A DNA stretch of 64,000 nt from NCBI GenBank assembly GCA_045631465.1, contig JAZQUV010000005.1:38863-102862 (forward strand), in the 5' to 3' direction. Made by a program: the position numbers and the translations under genes. The first letter of the stretch is position 1; each line of letters opens with the position of its first letter. This DNA is from Aphodosoma sp045631465 (GTDB lineage Bacteria > Bacteroidota > Bacteroidia > Bacteroidales > Paludibacteraceae). Below the pieces are notes generated by a model that was not told where the DNA came from, made no database searches, and worked only from the letters and a program-made list of their open reading frames with translations. Shown in pieces: positions 51,296 through 59,973 of the stretch.

Positions 51296-52340
51296 AGGAG
51301 AGTTGAGTGAATTATATGCTTTCTTTAAATTATTGGCAGATGGAAGAATATATAGTGGAGATGGAGAACTTAATAGATATGCAAAAAAATATTATCCAAT
51401 ATTGGAAATATTTCGTGATGATACAGAGGTAAGAAATGCCTATAGAATTCAAACTGCAAACGAGAGTATTTTAGTTATAGGAGAACAAATTAATATTGAG
51501 ATACCACAAGCACGCTTTTTGCAAGAAGCTCAAATATTGCTTGAGAATATAAAGAAAGATAAAACTGATTATTCTTATCTTGAAACTTTTTTGCAGGAAA
51601 TAGATTGTACAAAAATAAAAGCAAAGTCTAAAGATAAAGCTGATATTCGTCTGGTTATTCATAATTTTAATAATGGAACTATTTCGGAATTAGGATATAG
51701 TATTAAATCTCGACTTGGGGCACCTTCTACACTAATAAATTCTAATAAGAATGGAACTAATTTTATTTATGAGATTGAAGGGATAACATCAGAACAAGCA
51801 GAGAAATGTAATAATTTAGATAAATTCAAAAACAAATTTGCATTTTTACAATCAATTGGTGCAGATATTTTATTTGTGCAATCTGCAAGTGAAATTTTAC
51901 ATAACAATTTAACTTTGCTTGATTTGGGGTTAGAGCGTATTATTGCATTTGAATTATTAGAATATTATAAGGGTAATAATAAAACTCTTGTTGATATAAC
52001 AAAGCAAATTACAATGGATGATCCTCTGTGTATAATGTGTAATACTAGTCAACCAATGTATGAATATAAAATAAAACAATTTTTACTTGCGTTTGCTTTA
52101 GGAATGACGAGTTCTACACCTTGGAATGGTAATTTTAATGCAAATGGTGGTTATATAGTAGTAAAAGAGGATGGAGATATTGTATGTTATCATTTTTTTG
52201 ATAGGAATGATTTAGAAAATTATTTTTTTAATAATACATATTTTGATACTCCAAGTACAACACGTCATCAATTTGGTGATATTTACCAACAAGATGGTAA
52301 ATTTTATATTAAATTGAATATGCAAGTTAGATTTAAATAG
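51276..52340 (+). CDS. HpaII-family type II restriction endonuclease
   Basis: 354 residues, beginning MEIKGNKGELSELYAFFKLL, which matches the start of HpaII-family enzymes as I remember them (KGNKGEWSE...KLL); HpaII itself is 358 residues. 'SELGYSIKSRLGAP' in mid-protein contains the Ser-x-Lys-Ser region thought to carry the catalytic Lys. Expected to cut unmethylated CCGG. Overlap of 20 bp with the methyltransferase gene couples their expression. Confidence 0.8.
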   Translation: MEIKGNKGELSELYAFFKLLADGRIYSGDGELNRYAKKYYPILEIFRDDTEVRNAYRIQTANESILVIGEQINIEIPQARFLQEAQILLENIKKDKTDYSYLETFLQEIDCTKIKAKSKDKADIRLVIHNFNNGTISELGYSIKSRLGAPSTLINSNKNGTNFIYEIEGITSEQAEKCNNLDKFKNKFAFLQSIGADILFVQSASEILHNNLTLLDLGLERIIAFELLEYYKGNNKTLVDITKQITMDDPLCIMCNTSQPMYEYKIKQFLLAFALGMTSSTPWNGNFNANGGYIVVKEDGDIVCYHFFDRNDLENYFFNNTYFDTPSTTRHQFGDIYQQDGKFYIKLNMQVRFK

Positions 52341-52377
52341 TTATTTTGGTAGGTTTAGGAAATATAAATGGTAAATC

Positions 52378-54054
52378 ATGAAAATAGTAATATATCAAGT
52401 GTTGCCGAGATTGTTTGGCAATAAGGGGCGTAAGGCGTCGCATAGAGCGAAGGGGAATACACAGAACGGTACGATAGAGGAGAATGGAGTGGGTAAGTTC
52501 AGTATGTTCACGCCAAAGGTGTTGAAGGGTTTGAAAGATTTTGGATATACACACGTGTGGTATACAGGCGTGTTGGACCATGCAACGCAGACTGATTATA
52601 GCGCGATAGGGCAGCCAGCTAATCATCGGGCAGTGGTGAAAGGCAAGGCAGGGTCGCCATACGCAGTGAGGGATTATTATAACGTAGATGCAGATTTGGC
52701 AGATAAACCAGCAGAGCGCATGAAAGAGTGGGAGAAATTGATTGCTCGCACGCATAAGGCAGGATTGAAGGTGATTATGGACTTCATACCTAACCACGTG
52801 GCGCGCAACTACAACTCAATTTCGGCTCCGGAAGGGGTAGAACCATTGGGCGCAGGAGATAGAGAAGATTGGTACTTTTGGCACGATAATAACTTCTATT
52901 ATTGTGTAAACGAGTCGTTTAGTCCTCAGTTCGATAGAGAAGATTATGTTGAATTCCCTGCTCGCGCTACGGGTAATGACTGTTTTTCGGCATCGCCAGG
53001 TGTGAATGACTGGTATGAAACAGTGAAATTGAATTATGGAGTTGATTATTGTGGCGGTGGAGCAACGCATTTTCATCCACATCCAGATACATGGCATAAG
53101 ATGTTGCAAATCTTGTTGTTTTGGGCATCGAAGGGGGTGGATGGATTCCGTTGTGATATGGCAGAGATGGTGCCAGTAGAGTTTTGGCATTGGGCAATAG
53201 CACATGTCAAAAGAGTGCATCCAGAGATAATATTCATAGCAGAAGTTTATAATCCAGCGCAGTATCGCAGCTATATTCATCATGGAGGATTTGATTATTT
53301 GTATGACAAAGTGGGATTGTATGACACATTGCGTTCTGTTGTTCAAGGACAAGGATCGGCAGAGGCAATCACATACGCTTGGCAAGCGGTGGATGATATA
53401 AAAGGGCATATGCTCAACTTTATGGAAAACCACGACGAACAGCGCATAGCATCGCAATTCTTTGCAGGCGATGCCGTGAAGGGATTTCCTGCGATGGCAG
53501 TATCAACGTTGATGAACGCCTCGCCAGTGATGGTGTATGCCGGACAAGAATTAGGCGAACAAGCACATGAAGCAGAGGGATTTAGTGGGTTTGATGGTCG
53601 CACAACGATATTTGATTATTGGAAAGTGGAAACGCTTTGTAGACTACAGAGTTCGGATTACAGATTACAGGTGGGCGAGGATGTAGTTTTTGATTTGTAT
53701 CGTAGATTGATAGGTGTGGCGAATAGTGAGGTGGTGGCAGAAGGTAAATTCTACGATTTGATGTGGTTGAATCAAGGTAATCAGCAGTTTGACTCGTCGC
53801 GACAATATGCGTTTGTGCGTTATACAGATAAAGAAGCGTTGTTTGTAGTGGCAAATTTTGCAGGTGAGGAGCGTGAAACGCGAGTTAATCTTACACATCA
53901 TTTGTTTGAAGCAATGGGTTGCGAGGCATTTGGCAAAGTTGTTGCAACAGATTTGATGACGGAGGTTGCGACCGAATTAAACTTTTCGGTAGAAGAACCG
54001 GTCCAATTAACATTAAAACCATATCAGGTTTGTGCTTATAGAATCGGACTGTAG
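52378..54054 (+). CDS. Alpha-amylase family glycoside hydrolase (GH13)
   Basis: 558 residues without a signal peptide, so probably cytoplasmic. (beta/alpha)8 barrel with the GH13 conserved regions: 'MDFIPNHV' (I), 'GFRCDMAE' with nucleophile Asp260 (II), 'IFIAEVYNP' with acid/base Glu289 (III), and 'ENHDEQR' with Asp353 (IV). A C-terminal beta domain follows (about 430-558). Hydrolyses or rearranges alpha-glucans such as glycogen or maltodextrin; the exact specificity is unclear. Residues about 422-433 (RLQSSDYRLQVG) are encoded by a sequence resembling an intergenic repeat. Confidence 0.88.
   Translation: MKIVIYQVLPRLFGNKGRKASHRAKGNTQNGTIEENGVGKFSMFTPKVLKGLKDFGYTHVWYTGVLDHATQTDYSAIGQPANHRAVVKGKAGSPYAVRDYYNVDADLADKPAERMKEWEKLIARTHKAGLKVIMDFIPNHVARNYNSISAPEGVEPLGAGDREDWYFWHDNNFYYCVNESFSPQFDREDYVEFPARATGNDCFSASPGVNDWYETVKLNYGVDYCGGGATHFHPHPDTWHKMLQILLFWASKGVDGFRCDMAEMVPVEFWHWAIAHVKRVHPEIIFIAEVYNPAQYRSYIHHGGFDYLYDKVGLYDTLRSVVQGQGSAEAITYAWQAVDDIKGHMLNFMENHDEQRIASQFFAGDAVKGFPAMAVSTLMNASPVMVYAGQELGEQAHEAEGFSGFDGRTTIFDYWKVETLCRLQSSDYRLQVGEDVVFDLYRRLIGVANSEVVAEGKFYDLMWLNQGNQQFDSSRQYAFVRYTDKEALFVVANFAGEERETRVNLTHHLFEAMGCEAFGKVVATDLMTEVATELNFSVEEPVQLTLKPYQVCAYRIGL
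53641..53672 (+). repeat. ACAGATTACAG-type repeat inside the amylase gene
   Basis: AGACTACAGAGTTCGGATTACAGATTACAGG in pieces matches the CTGTAATC/AGAGTACAGA family seen at 42544 and in folK. Translated in frame as RLQSSDYRLQ. Confidence 0.5.
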
Positions 54055-54105
54055 TTAATTCTGCTTTTAAGTAACAAACAAAATCTTATTGAAACCATAT
54101 AAATT

Positions 54106-54975
54106 ATGAAAAAACTTATTGTATGTCTATTATTATCTGTTTTTGTGGCAGGATTGACTGCACAAACAGAAGAAAAAACAGTTCTCTTGAATGAGAATCT
54201 TGGTGTAGTGTTTAGTGGCGGAGGAGCTTTGGGATTTGCACATATTGGTGCAATTAAGGCGCTGGAAGAGTATGGTATTGAACCAGAATATGTTGCGGGG
54301 ACTAGTATGGGTGCTATAATTGGCGTGATGTATGCGGCAGGTTATTCGGCTGACGAAATAATGCATATTGTGAAAGAGGATAGATTATATAATGTTGGGC
54401 GATTGATTACTCTGCAGTCGGCATTGCGCAATAGTGGTATGAGTACGCATAAAACCTTATTGCGTGAATTGGCTGAGTTAATACCTTATAATTCGTTCGA
54501 CAGTTTGGAGAGAAAATTTATGGTTTGTGTTACTAATGTCGAAACAGGCGAAGCGGTTTATAGGCATGAAGGGGGAGAGTTGAAAGAATATGTGGCGGCA
54601 TCGGCAGCAATACCTGGAGTGTTTGAGCCGATTATGATAGATAGTGTTCGATATATAGATGGCGGAATAGTTGATAATTTGCCGGTTTCTCAACTTTTAA
54701 CTCTAAATCCTCAACTTTTTATTATTGGTGTAGATGTGTTGCCTTTTGTGGAGAATTATGAAGCAAAGTCTTCAATCGATATGCTACTTTGGATGTCGCG
54801 ATTGTTTCAGAGTAAGAATATGGATCCCAATCGAGCAAAGTGTGATTGGTTGATTCAGAGTTTTGCATTAAACGAGTATCACGGATTTGAATTTAAGCGC
54901 TATAAAGAGATTTATCAGTATGGATACGATGCAATGAAAGCAAAATTGCAAGATAGTTCTTTTGTGTTAGAGTAA
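54106..54975 (+). CDS. Patatin-like phospholipase
   Basis: 289 residues; signal peptide about 1-19. Oxyanion-hole motif 'SGGGALGFAHIG', nucleophile Ser67 in GTSMG, and catalytic Asp185 in 'IDGGIVDNLP' form the patatin Ser-Asp dyad. Bacterial members of this size are RssA-like esterases/phospholipases; this one is exported. The C-terminal surface domain of larger T9SS-secreted patatins is absent. Ends at a strong terminator. Confidence 0.9.
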   Translation: MKKLIVCLLLSVFVAGLTAQTEEKTVLLNENLGVVFSGGGALGFAHIGAIKALEEYGIEPEYVAGTSMGAIIGVMYAAGYSADEIMHIVKEDRLYNVGRLITLQSALRNSGMSTHKTLLRELAELIPYNSFDSLERKFMVCVTNVETGEAVYRHEGGELKEYVAASAAIPGVFEPIMIDSVRYIDGGIVDNLPVSQLLTLNPQLFIIGVDVLPFVENYEAKSSIDMLLWMSRLFQSKNMDPNRAKCDWLIQSFALNEYHGFEFKRYKEIYQYGYDAMKAKLQDSSFVLE

Positions 54976-55004
54976 GCACTTTAGATTTATATTTAAATGA
55001 AAAT

Positions 55005-55045
55005 GAAACCACATTATCTGTTTTTGATAATGTGGCTTTTATTTT
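55005..55045 (+). terminator. Rho-independent terminator after the patatin gene
   Basis: Perfect 10-bp stem CCACATTATC/GATAATGTGG, 7-nt loop, then CTTTTATTTTATT. Confidence 0.85.
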
Positions 55046-55080
55046 ATTTGTATATGCTTGTATATATGGAATATATTGTG

Positions 55081-55088
55081 TAACTTTG
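55081..55088 (+). promoter_or_regulatory. -7 promoter element of the polyamine operon
   Basis: TAACTTTGC, 103 bp before the decarboxylase start. Confidence 0.65.
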
Positions 55089-55154
55089 CAGTCGAAATGT
55101 TTAGATAGTCTTGTTTTTAGATAAACTAAGTTAATTACATTGGTAAAAATAATG

Positions 55155-55175
55155 CAATCCGAGTGAGTTGGATTG
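55155..55175 (+). promoter_or_regulatory. Small leader hairpin before the decarboxylase gene
   Basis: CAATCC and GGATTG pair around a 9-nt loop, ending 15 bp before the ATG, where it could affect ribosome binding. Confidence 0.4.
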
Positions 55176-55190
55176 ATAAAACTCTTTGTT

Positions 55191-56582
55191 ATGAAAAATA
55201 AGTATATCGATTTGATTCAACAGGCATTTGAGGTGCCTAATGAAGAGTTCACAATGGAAGATGGTGAACTTCAGTGGTTTGGAATTCCTTTGATGGAGGT
55301 TATCAAACAATATGGTACACCATTGCGTATATGTTATTTGCCTAAGATTGGGGCGAATATACAAAAGACGCGCCGTATGTTCAATGTGGCTATGGCTAAG
55401 GTAGATTATAATGCTACATACAACTATTGCTATTGCACAAAATCGTCGCATTTTTCATTCGTAATGGAAGAAGTGCTTAAAAATAAGGTAAATATCGAGA
55501 CATCTTCGGCCTTTGATATCAATATGCTTGAGGCATTGCACGAGTCGGGTCATTTGAAAACTGACACATATATATTATGTAATGGATTCAAACGTCCGCA
55601 GTATGTCGAGAATATTCAAAACTTGATTAAGCGTGGATTTAACAATGTAATTCCGATTCTTGATAATAAATTCGAGTTGGATTTATTTGATATGAACGAA
55701 GTAAAAGAGTTGAATGTAGGTATTCGTATTGCTTCGGAAGAGGAACCTAAATTCGAATTCTATACATCTCGTCTTGGTATTCGTTATAATGATATTATAC
55801 CTTATTATCAAAATAAGATACAACATAATCCGAATGTGCGACTCAAGATGCTTCACTTCTTTGTAAATACAGGTATTCGCGATACAGCTTACTATTGGAA
55901 TGAGTTGGCAAAAGCGGTGAACCTCTATTGTGACTTGAAAGAGATTTGTCCTGAACTCGATTCGCTCAATATTGGTGGTGGTATGCCTATCCAAGCACAC
56001 TTGGATTTTGAGTTTGACTATGAATATATGGTCGAAGAGATTGTAGCACAAGTGAAAACAATTTGTCAAAACAACAATGTGCCTGAACCAAATATCTTCA
56101 CAGAGTTTGGTAGTTATACAGTTGGTGAAAGTGGTGCTATGCTTTATAGCATTGTCAACCAAAAGCAACAAAACGACCGTGAGAAATGGAACATGATTGA
56201 CTCGTCATTTATGACAACCTTGCCAGATACGTGGGGCATCAATCAACGTTTTGTGTTATTGGCAATCAATAATTGGAACTCGGAATATGAACGCGTTAAC
56301 CTTGGTGGTTTGACATGCGACTCGGAAGACTTCTATAATGCCGAAGCACATTCGAATGCTGTCTTTATGCCAAAAATCAAAGAGGGTGAAGATCAATACG
56401 TTGGTTTCTTCCACATGGGAGCATACCAAGAGAGTCTTGGTGGTTATGGTGGCATTCAACACTGTTTGATTCCAGGACCTAAATTGGTGGTTATCGATCG
56501 TGATGAAGAGGGCGAGTGGTTTACAAAACTTTTCGCTAAAGAGCAGTCTTATAAGTCGATGTTGAAAATTTTAGGTTATTGA
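55191..56582 (+). CDS. Arginine decarboxylase-like PLP enzyme (fold type III)
   Basis: 463 residues from ATG at 55191 (MKNKYID); an upstream TTG at 55173 is less likely. PLP Lys84 in 'YCTKSSHFSF', 'HFFVNTGIRD', the phosphate-binding 'LNIGGGMP' and 'GLTCDSEDFY' with the active-site Cys and Asp place it in the DABA/arginine/ornithine decarboxylase group with TIM-barrel and beta domains. In Bacteroidota a protein of this length serves as biosynthetic arginine decarboxylase; diaminopimelate decarboxylase is the main alternative. The MTA/SAH nucleosidase downstream fits polyamine synthesis. Confidence 0.8.
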   Translation: MKNKYIDLIQQAFEVPNEEFTMEDGELQWFGIPLMEVIKQYGTPLRICYLPKIGANIQKTRRMFNVAMAKVDYNATYNYCYCTKSSHFSFVMEEVLKNKVNIETSSAFDINMLEALHESGHLKTDTYILCNGFKRPQYVENIQNLIKRGFNNVIPILDNKFELDLFDMNEVKELNVGIRIASEEEPKFEFYTSRLGIRYNDIIPYYQNKIQHNPNVRLKMLHFFVNTGIRDTAYYWNELAKAVNLYCDLKEICPELDSLNIGGGMPIQAHLDFEFDYEYMVEEIVAQVKTICQNNNVPEPNIFTEFGSYTVGESGAMLYSIVNQKQQNDREKWNMIDSSFMTTLPDTWGINQRFVLLAINNWNSEYERVNLGGLTCDSEDFYNAEAHSNAVFMPKIKEGEDQYVGFFHMGAYQESLGGYGGIQHCLIPGPKLVVIDRDEEGEWFTKLFAKEQSYKSMLKILGY

Positions 56583-56589
56583 TATCAAG

Positions 56590-56640
56590 ACGTGAAGACA
56601 AGAATACAAGAAAAATCATGTTTTCATGTCTTCATGTCTA
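56590..56640. repeat. AAGACA/TGTCTT intergenic repeat, copy E2
   Basis: CGTGAAGACAAGAATACAAG and TCATGTTTTCATGTCTTCATG form an imperfect hairpin between the decarboxylase and nucleosidase genes. Confidence 0.7.
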
Positions 56641-56657
56641 AAAAAAACCAAAAAAGC

Positions 56658-57347
56658 ATGAAAAAAATAGCAATTATAGTTGCAATGCAAAGCGAGTTCA
56701 ACCTCGTTAGCAATATATTAGAGCATGCCGAACCACGCGAAATTGAAGGAGCAAAGGCTCTTGTAGGCGAACTTTCGGGCAAGCAAATTATACTTCTTAA
56801 ATCAGGTATAGGCAAGGTGAACGCAGCTATGCAAGTCACTTCGTTGATTGCCGAAATGCATCCCGACTACATTATTAATAGTGGTGTAGCAGGTGGCATT
56901 GGTGAAAGTATGCACCAAGGGGATATCGTGGTCGGTACCGAAGCATGCTATCACGACGTGTGGTGTGGCGAAGGCGAGTGGGGACAAGTGCAAGGTTTCC
57001 CATTGAAATTCTCAGCTAATGAGCATTTGCTTGAAGCAGCAAAGAGTGTTGTGAAAGATAATTCTCAACTCGTTTTTGGTTTGATTTGTACAGGCGATCA
57101 ATTCATCTCGGATTTGGCTACTTTGCAAGGCATCAAACGTAATTTCCCTGATGGTAAGGCTGTGGATATGGAGAGTGCGGCTATTGCACAGGTGTGTTAT
57201 GCGAAGAAGGTGCCTTTCATGAGCCTACGCATCGTGAGCGACACTCCAGGCATGGAACCCGACAACACAACGCAATATCTCGACTTCTTTGCCGAGGCAC
57301 CGAAGAAAACATTTGCTGTGCTTCGTCAGTTGCTTGAAATGATATAA
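56658..57347 (+). CDS. mtnN: 5'-methylthioadenosine/S-adenosylhomocysteine nucleosidase
   Basis: 229 residues from ATG at 56658 (MKKIAIIVAMQSEF), chosen because the longer frame to 56592 is repeat DNA and because the family begins with this strand and Glu12. 'INSGVAGGIGESM', 'DMESAAIAQVC' (ribose-binding Glu) and 'SDTPG' (catalytic Asp) are all present. Cleaves MTA and SAH to adenine and the thioribose or homocysteine, clearing by-products of polyamine synthesis and methylation. Confidence 0.93.
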   Translation: MKKIAIIVAMQSEFNLVSNILEHAEPREIEGAKALVGELSGKQIILLKSGIGKVNAAMQVTSLIAEMHPDYIINSGVAGGIGESMHQGDIVVGTEACYHDVWCGEGEWGQVQGFPLKFSANEHLLEAAKSVVKDNSQLVFGLICTGDQFISDLATLQGIKRNFPDGKAVDMESAAIAQVCYAKKVPFMSLRIVSDTPGMEPDNTTQYLDFFAEAPKKTFAVLRQLLEMI

Positions 57348-57357
57348 TTTTTTTTTA

Positions 57358-57415
57358 GAAATGAAGACATGAGAACATGATTTATTTCTTGTTATCTTGT
57401 CTTCTTGTATTATAA
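57358..57415. repeat. AAGACA/TGTCTT intergenic repeat, copy E3
   Basis: ATGAAGACATGAGAACATGA faces CTTGTTATCTTGTCTTCTTG in the gap before lplA. Confidence 0.65.
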
Positions 57416-57419
57416 AGAT

Positions 57420-58391
57420 ATGAAAACTATTGATTTAACTCAATATGGTCGTCAGACGGTATCGTTTTATTTAGCATTAGAGCGTTATCTTCTCAATTCG
57501 CCTGATTGGCGCAACGACGACCTTTTCTTTATTTGGGACATCCATCCGGCTATCGTTTGTGGCAAGCATCAACTTATTGAGGCAGAGGTGAATCTCGATC
57601 ATGCACGCAAAATTGGTGTACCCGTCTATCGTCGTCATTCGGGTGGCGGTACTATCTTTGCCGACGAAGGTTGCTTTATGTTCACTTTCGTGAAGCGCGA
57701 AGGCAAGCGCGACGATGTTTTCCGTCATTGTCTTTCGTCTGTGGTAGAGGCATTTGCCAAAATCGGACTCGACACAGAGCTTTCAGGTCGCAATGATTTG
57801 ATATTTAAGGGGAAGAAATTTTCGGGCAATGCCTATTATCGCAATGATAATGGTTCTATCTTGCATGGCACATTATTATATAAGACCGACATCGAGCAAC
57901 TAGTGCGCACTATTACCCCCGACAACGAGAAACTCATTTCTAAAGGCATCGAGAGTGTGCGCCAACGAGTTATCAATGTAGGCGACTATATGGATCTTGG
58001 GCGTGAGCAACTTATGCGTCATCTCGAAAATTCTATTGCTCCTGAGCGAGTAAATCTCTCTGCCGACGAATTCGCTGAGGTGTGTGGCATCGAACCTGAA
58101 TATCTTTCTGACGAATGGATGTGGGGCAATAATCCACCTTATACATTCAAAAATCGACAACGTTTTGCGTGGGGACTCATCGAGGTTCGTGTCGACGTCA
58201 AAGCCGACATAATTAAGTCCATCGAATTCAATGGCGATTTCTTTACACATCAAGATTTAATGCCGTTGTATGAAATTCTGATAGGCATTAAGTTTAATGA
58301 GGAATCTTTACAAGAGGCACTTTCTCAAATCCGAATCGAAGATTACATACTTGGCGCAACCACCGAAGATATACTCTCAATAATAAAATAA
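57420..58391 (+). CDS. lplA: Lipoate-protein ligase A
   Basis: 323 residues from ATG at 57420 (MKTIDLTQYG). 'YRRHSGGGTIFAD' is the lipoyl-AMP binding loop, 'GRNDLIFKGKKFSGNA' carries the catalytic Lys, and 'LHGTLLY' follows. The C-terminal accessory domain (about 255-323) is present. It activates free lipoate with ATP and attaches it to lipoyl domains such as those of 2-oxoacid dehydrogenases or GcvH. Converges on folK with a shared terminator. Confidence 0.92.
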   Translation: MKTIDLTQYGRQTVSFYLALERYLLNSPDWRNDDLFFIWDIHPAIVCGKHQLIEAEVNLDHARKIGVPVYRRHSGGGTIFADEGCFMFTFVKREGKRDDVFRHCLSSVVEAFAKIGLDTELSGRNDLIFKGKKFSGNAYYRNDNGSILHGTLLYKTDIEQLVRTITPDNEKLISKGIESVRQRVINVGDYMDLGREQLMRHLENSIAPERVNLSADEFAEVCGIEPEYLSDEWMWGNNPPYTFKNRQRFAWGLIEVRVDVKADIIKSIEFNGDFFTHQDLMPLYEILIGIKFNEESLQEALSQIRIEDYILGATTEDILSIIK

Positions 58392-58424
58392 GTAGTGAAG
58401 CAAGTGTTTCACTACTTATTTTTT
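58388..58424. terminator. Bidirectional terminator between lplA and folK
   Basis: 10-bp stem AAGTAGTGAA/TTCACTACTT with an 8-nt loop; T-run on the plus strand and A-run upstream that serves the minus strand. It overlaps both stop codons. Confidence 0.85.
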
Positions 58425-58916
58425 GTATGGTATAGATTTGTCTTCCGATTTCGCTTTCAATTCTAATGTCGTAAGTTTCAATATTGGATGCACCCATTCT
58501 GGCGCAATATCCGCCAACGGATACAATACAAAATTGCGCAGATGCATCAACGGGTGGGGTAGGGTTAGTAGTGAGGAGTTATCTGCACTCTCTACTCTGT
58601 AATCTATAATCTGATTGTCATAATCAATTATATCTATATCAATCACTCTGTCAGCATATTCCGTTGTGGTCTTAGCCGTGCGTCCCAACTCTTTTTCGAT
58701 GCGTTGAGTCTCTTGCAATAAATCGAGAGGCAACAATTCGCTCTCCATTGTCAACGCAATATTGTAGAATCCATTTTCCGATTCAAACCCCCATGGCTCC
58801 GACGTATATATTGGCGATATGGCAGTCACCTTGCCTATTTCGCCCAATGCCTTAACCGCATTCTTAATATTCCGTTCGCGGTCGCCAATGTTTGTGCCTA
58901 TGCTGAGGATAATCAT
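58416..58916 (-). CDS. folK: 2-amino-4-hydroxy-6-hydroxymethyldihydropteridine pyrophosphokinase
   Basis: 166 residues. 'GTNIGDRERNIKNA' near the N-terminus, 'EPWGFESENGFYNIAL' and 'ADRVIDIDIIDYDN' (metal-binding Asp pair) and 'LPHPLMHLRNFVLYPL' fit FolK, which pyrophosphorylates the pterin precursor of folate. Residues about 101-114 (IIDYRVESADNSSL) are encoded by an intergenic-type repeat, inserted just after the metal site strand where the usual loop is shorter. Confidence 0.92.
   Translation of the reverse strand: MIILSIGTNIGDRERNIKNAVKALGEIGKVTAISPIYTSEPWGFESENGFYNIALTMESELLPLDLLQETQRIEKELGRTAKTTTEYADRVIDIDIIDYDNQIIDYRVESADNSSLLTLPHPLMHLRNFVLYPLADIAPEWVHPILKLTTLELKAKSEDKSIPYKK
58579..58618 (-). 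repeat. AGATTACAGAGTAGAGAG-type repeat inside folK
   Basis: On the minus strand CAGATTATAGATTACAGAG then TAGAGAGTGCAGATAA; same family as 42544-42576 and 53641-53672, coding in frame. Confidence 0.5.
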
Positions 58917-58960
58917 GAGTGTAGTTTTTCTTGCTTTAAGTTTGCTGTTGGTTTAGAGTA

Positions 58961-59362
58961 TTATATGGTTAAATTTTCTTTAATAATTCTTTTTAATTCA
59001 TTTGGGTTGTTTAGGTCGACTATTATTAATTTGTTTTCGCAATTATGAATTTTAAGAATTTTTATTTCTGCTAAAAAAGGTCTGTCATCGAGCCATACAA
59101 ATTGTTCGGACATATCAATGGCTTCTGTTTTTAGTGTATTCCAATTTGTTGGTTTAATGCATCGAACTATATCAATGGTAGTAGATGAAAAATATTTTGA
59201 TAAGTATTGTAATACGTTAGATGTATCTCCTTTGCAATGGGTAGTTAGCCAATAACAGTCAAAGTGGTCTACTATATAATTTATAAATTCTGAAGCATAT
59301 TCTGCTGGTTGTGTGTTTTTAGTGGTTAACAGCACACCATCTATATCAAGATATAACTTCAT
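58961..59362 (-). CDS. HAD-superfamily-like protein
   Basis: 133 residues. 'YLDIDGVLL' is a HAD motif I (DxDG), 'WLTTH' a possible motif II Thr, and 'WLDDRPF' the motif IV acidic pair; the cap is minimal. Resembles the small HAD domains (HAD_2 / Swiss-army-knife RNA repair type). Substrate unknown. The start overlaps the upstream kinase gene's stop by 4 bp. It is AT-richer than its neighbours. Confidence 0.75.
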   Translation of the reverse strand: MKLYLDIDGVLLTTKNTQPAEYASEFINYIVDHFDCYWLTTHCKGDTSNVLQYLSKYFSSTTIDIVRCIKPTNWNTLKTEAIDMSEQFVWLDDRPFLAEIKILKIHNCENKLIIVDLNNPNELKRIIKENLTI

Positions 59363-59973
59363 TTTCGTGTGACAATATTGATAATGGCATCCACAGTGGC
59401 CTCGATGCCTAGTAGCGACGAATTTATGCAGATGTCATAGCTCGATGCCACACCCCATTCTCTGCTTGCGTAGTAGTCGTAGTATGCCGAGCGTTGTTTA
59501 TCAACCTTTTTCATCATATCGCGCGCCTCTGCTTCGGTGCACCCTCTGCGGTCGCACAATCGTTTCACTCTGTCCGCCTCATTTGCCGTAATAAACACCG
59601 ACACTATATCATCTCTATGGCGTAGCACGTAGTCGGCACATCGGCCTACAAACACCGCACCTTGCTCATTTTCTGCGAGTTTTACTATTGTTTCGCTCTG
59701 TATTAAGAACAGATTGTCGCCCGAAATCATCGAGTTGTACGACGTATTGCCATCCCCTACAAATGGGAATCGCATACCGAATATGCCTACGCCCCCAAAC
59801 GTGCGTTTTGCTTGTTCATCCACCTGTTGAAAACACTCAGGGCAGATGCCACTATGTCGAGCCGCTTCGGTGAGCAACTCTTTATCGTAAAATGCCAAAT
59901 TCAATCGTTCGGCAAGTAAGCGACCAATCTCCAATCCGCCGCTACCCAATTGGCGTCCAATAGTTATAATCAT
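59359..59973 (-). CDS. Cytidylate kinase-like family protein
   Basis: 204 residues. P-loop-like start 'ITIGRQLGSGGLEIGRLLAE', then 'FYDKELL', 'FVGRCADYVLR' and 'RVKRLCDRRGCTEAEA', which correspond to the CMP-kinase-like family (Cytidylate_kin2). It differs from canonical Cmk and its substrate is unknown. Overlaps the MATE gene by 4 bp (ATGA). Confidence 0.85.
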   Translation of the reverse strand: MIITIGRQLGSGGLEIGRLLAERLNLAFYDKELLTEAARHSGICPECFQQVDEQAKRTFGGVGIFGMRFPFVGDGNTSYNSMISGDNLFLIQSETIVKLAENEQGAVFVGRCADYVLRHRDDIVSVFITANEADRVKRLCDRRGCTEAEARDMMKKVDKQRSAYYDYYASREWGVASSYDICINSSLLGIEATVDAIINIVTRK

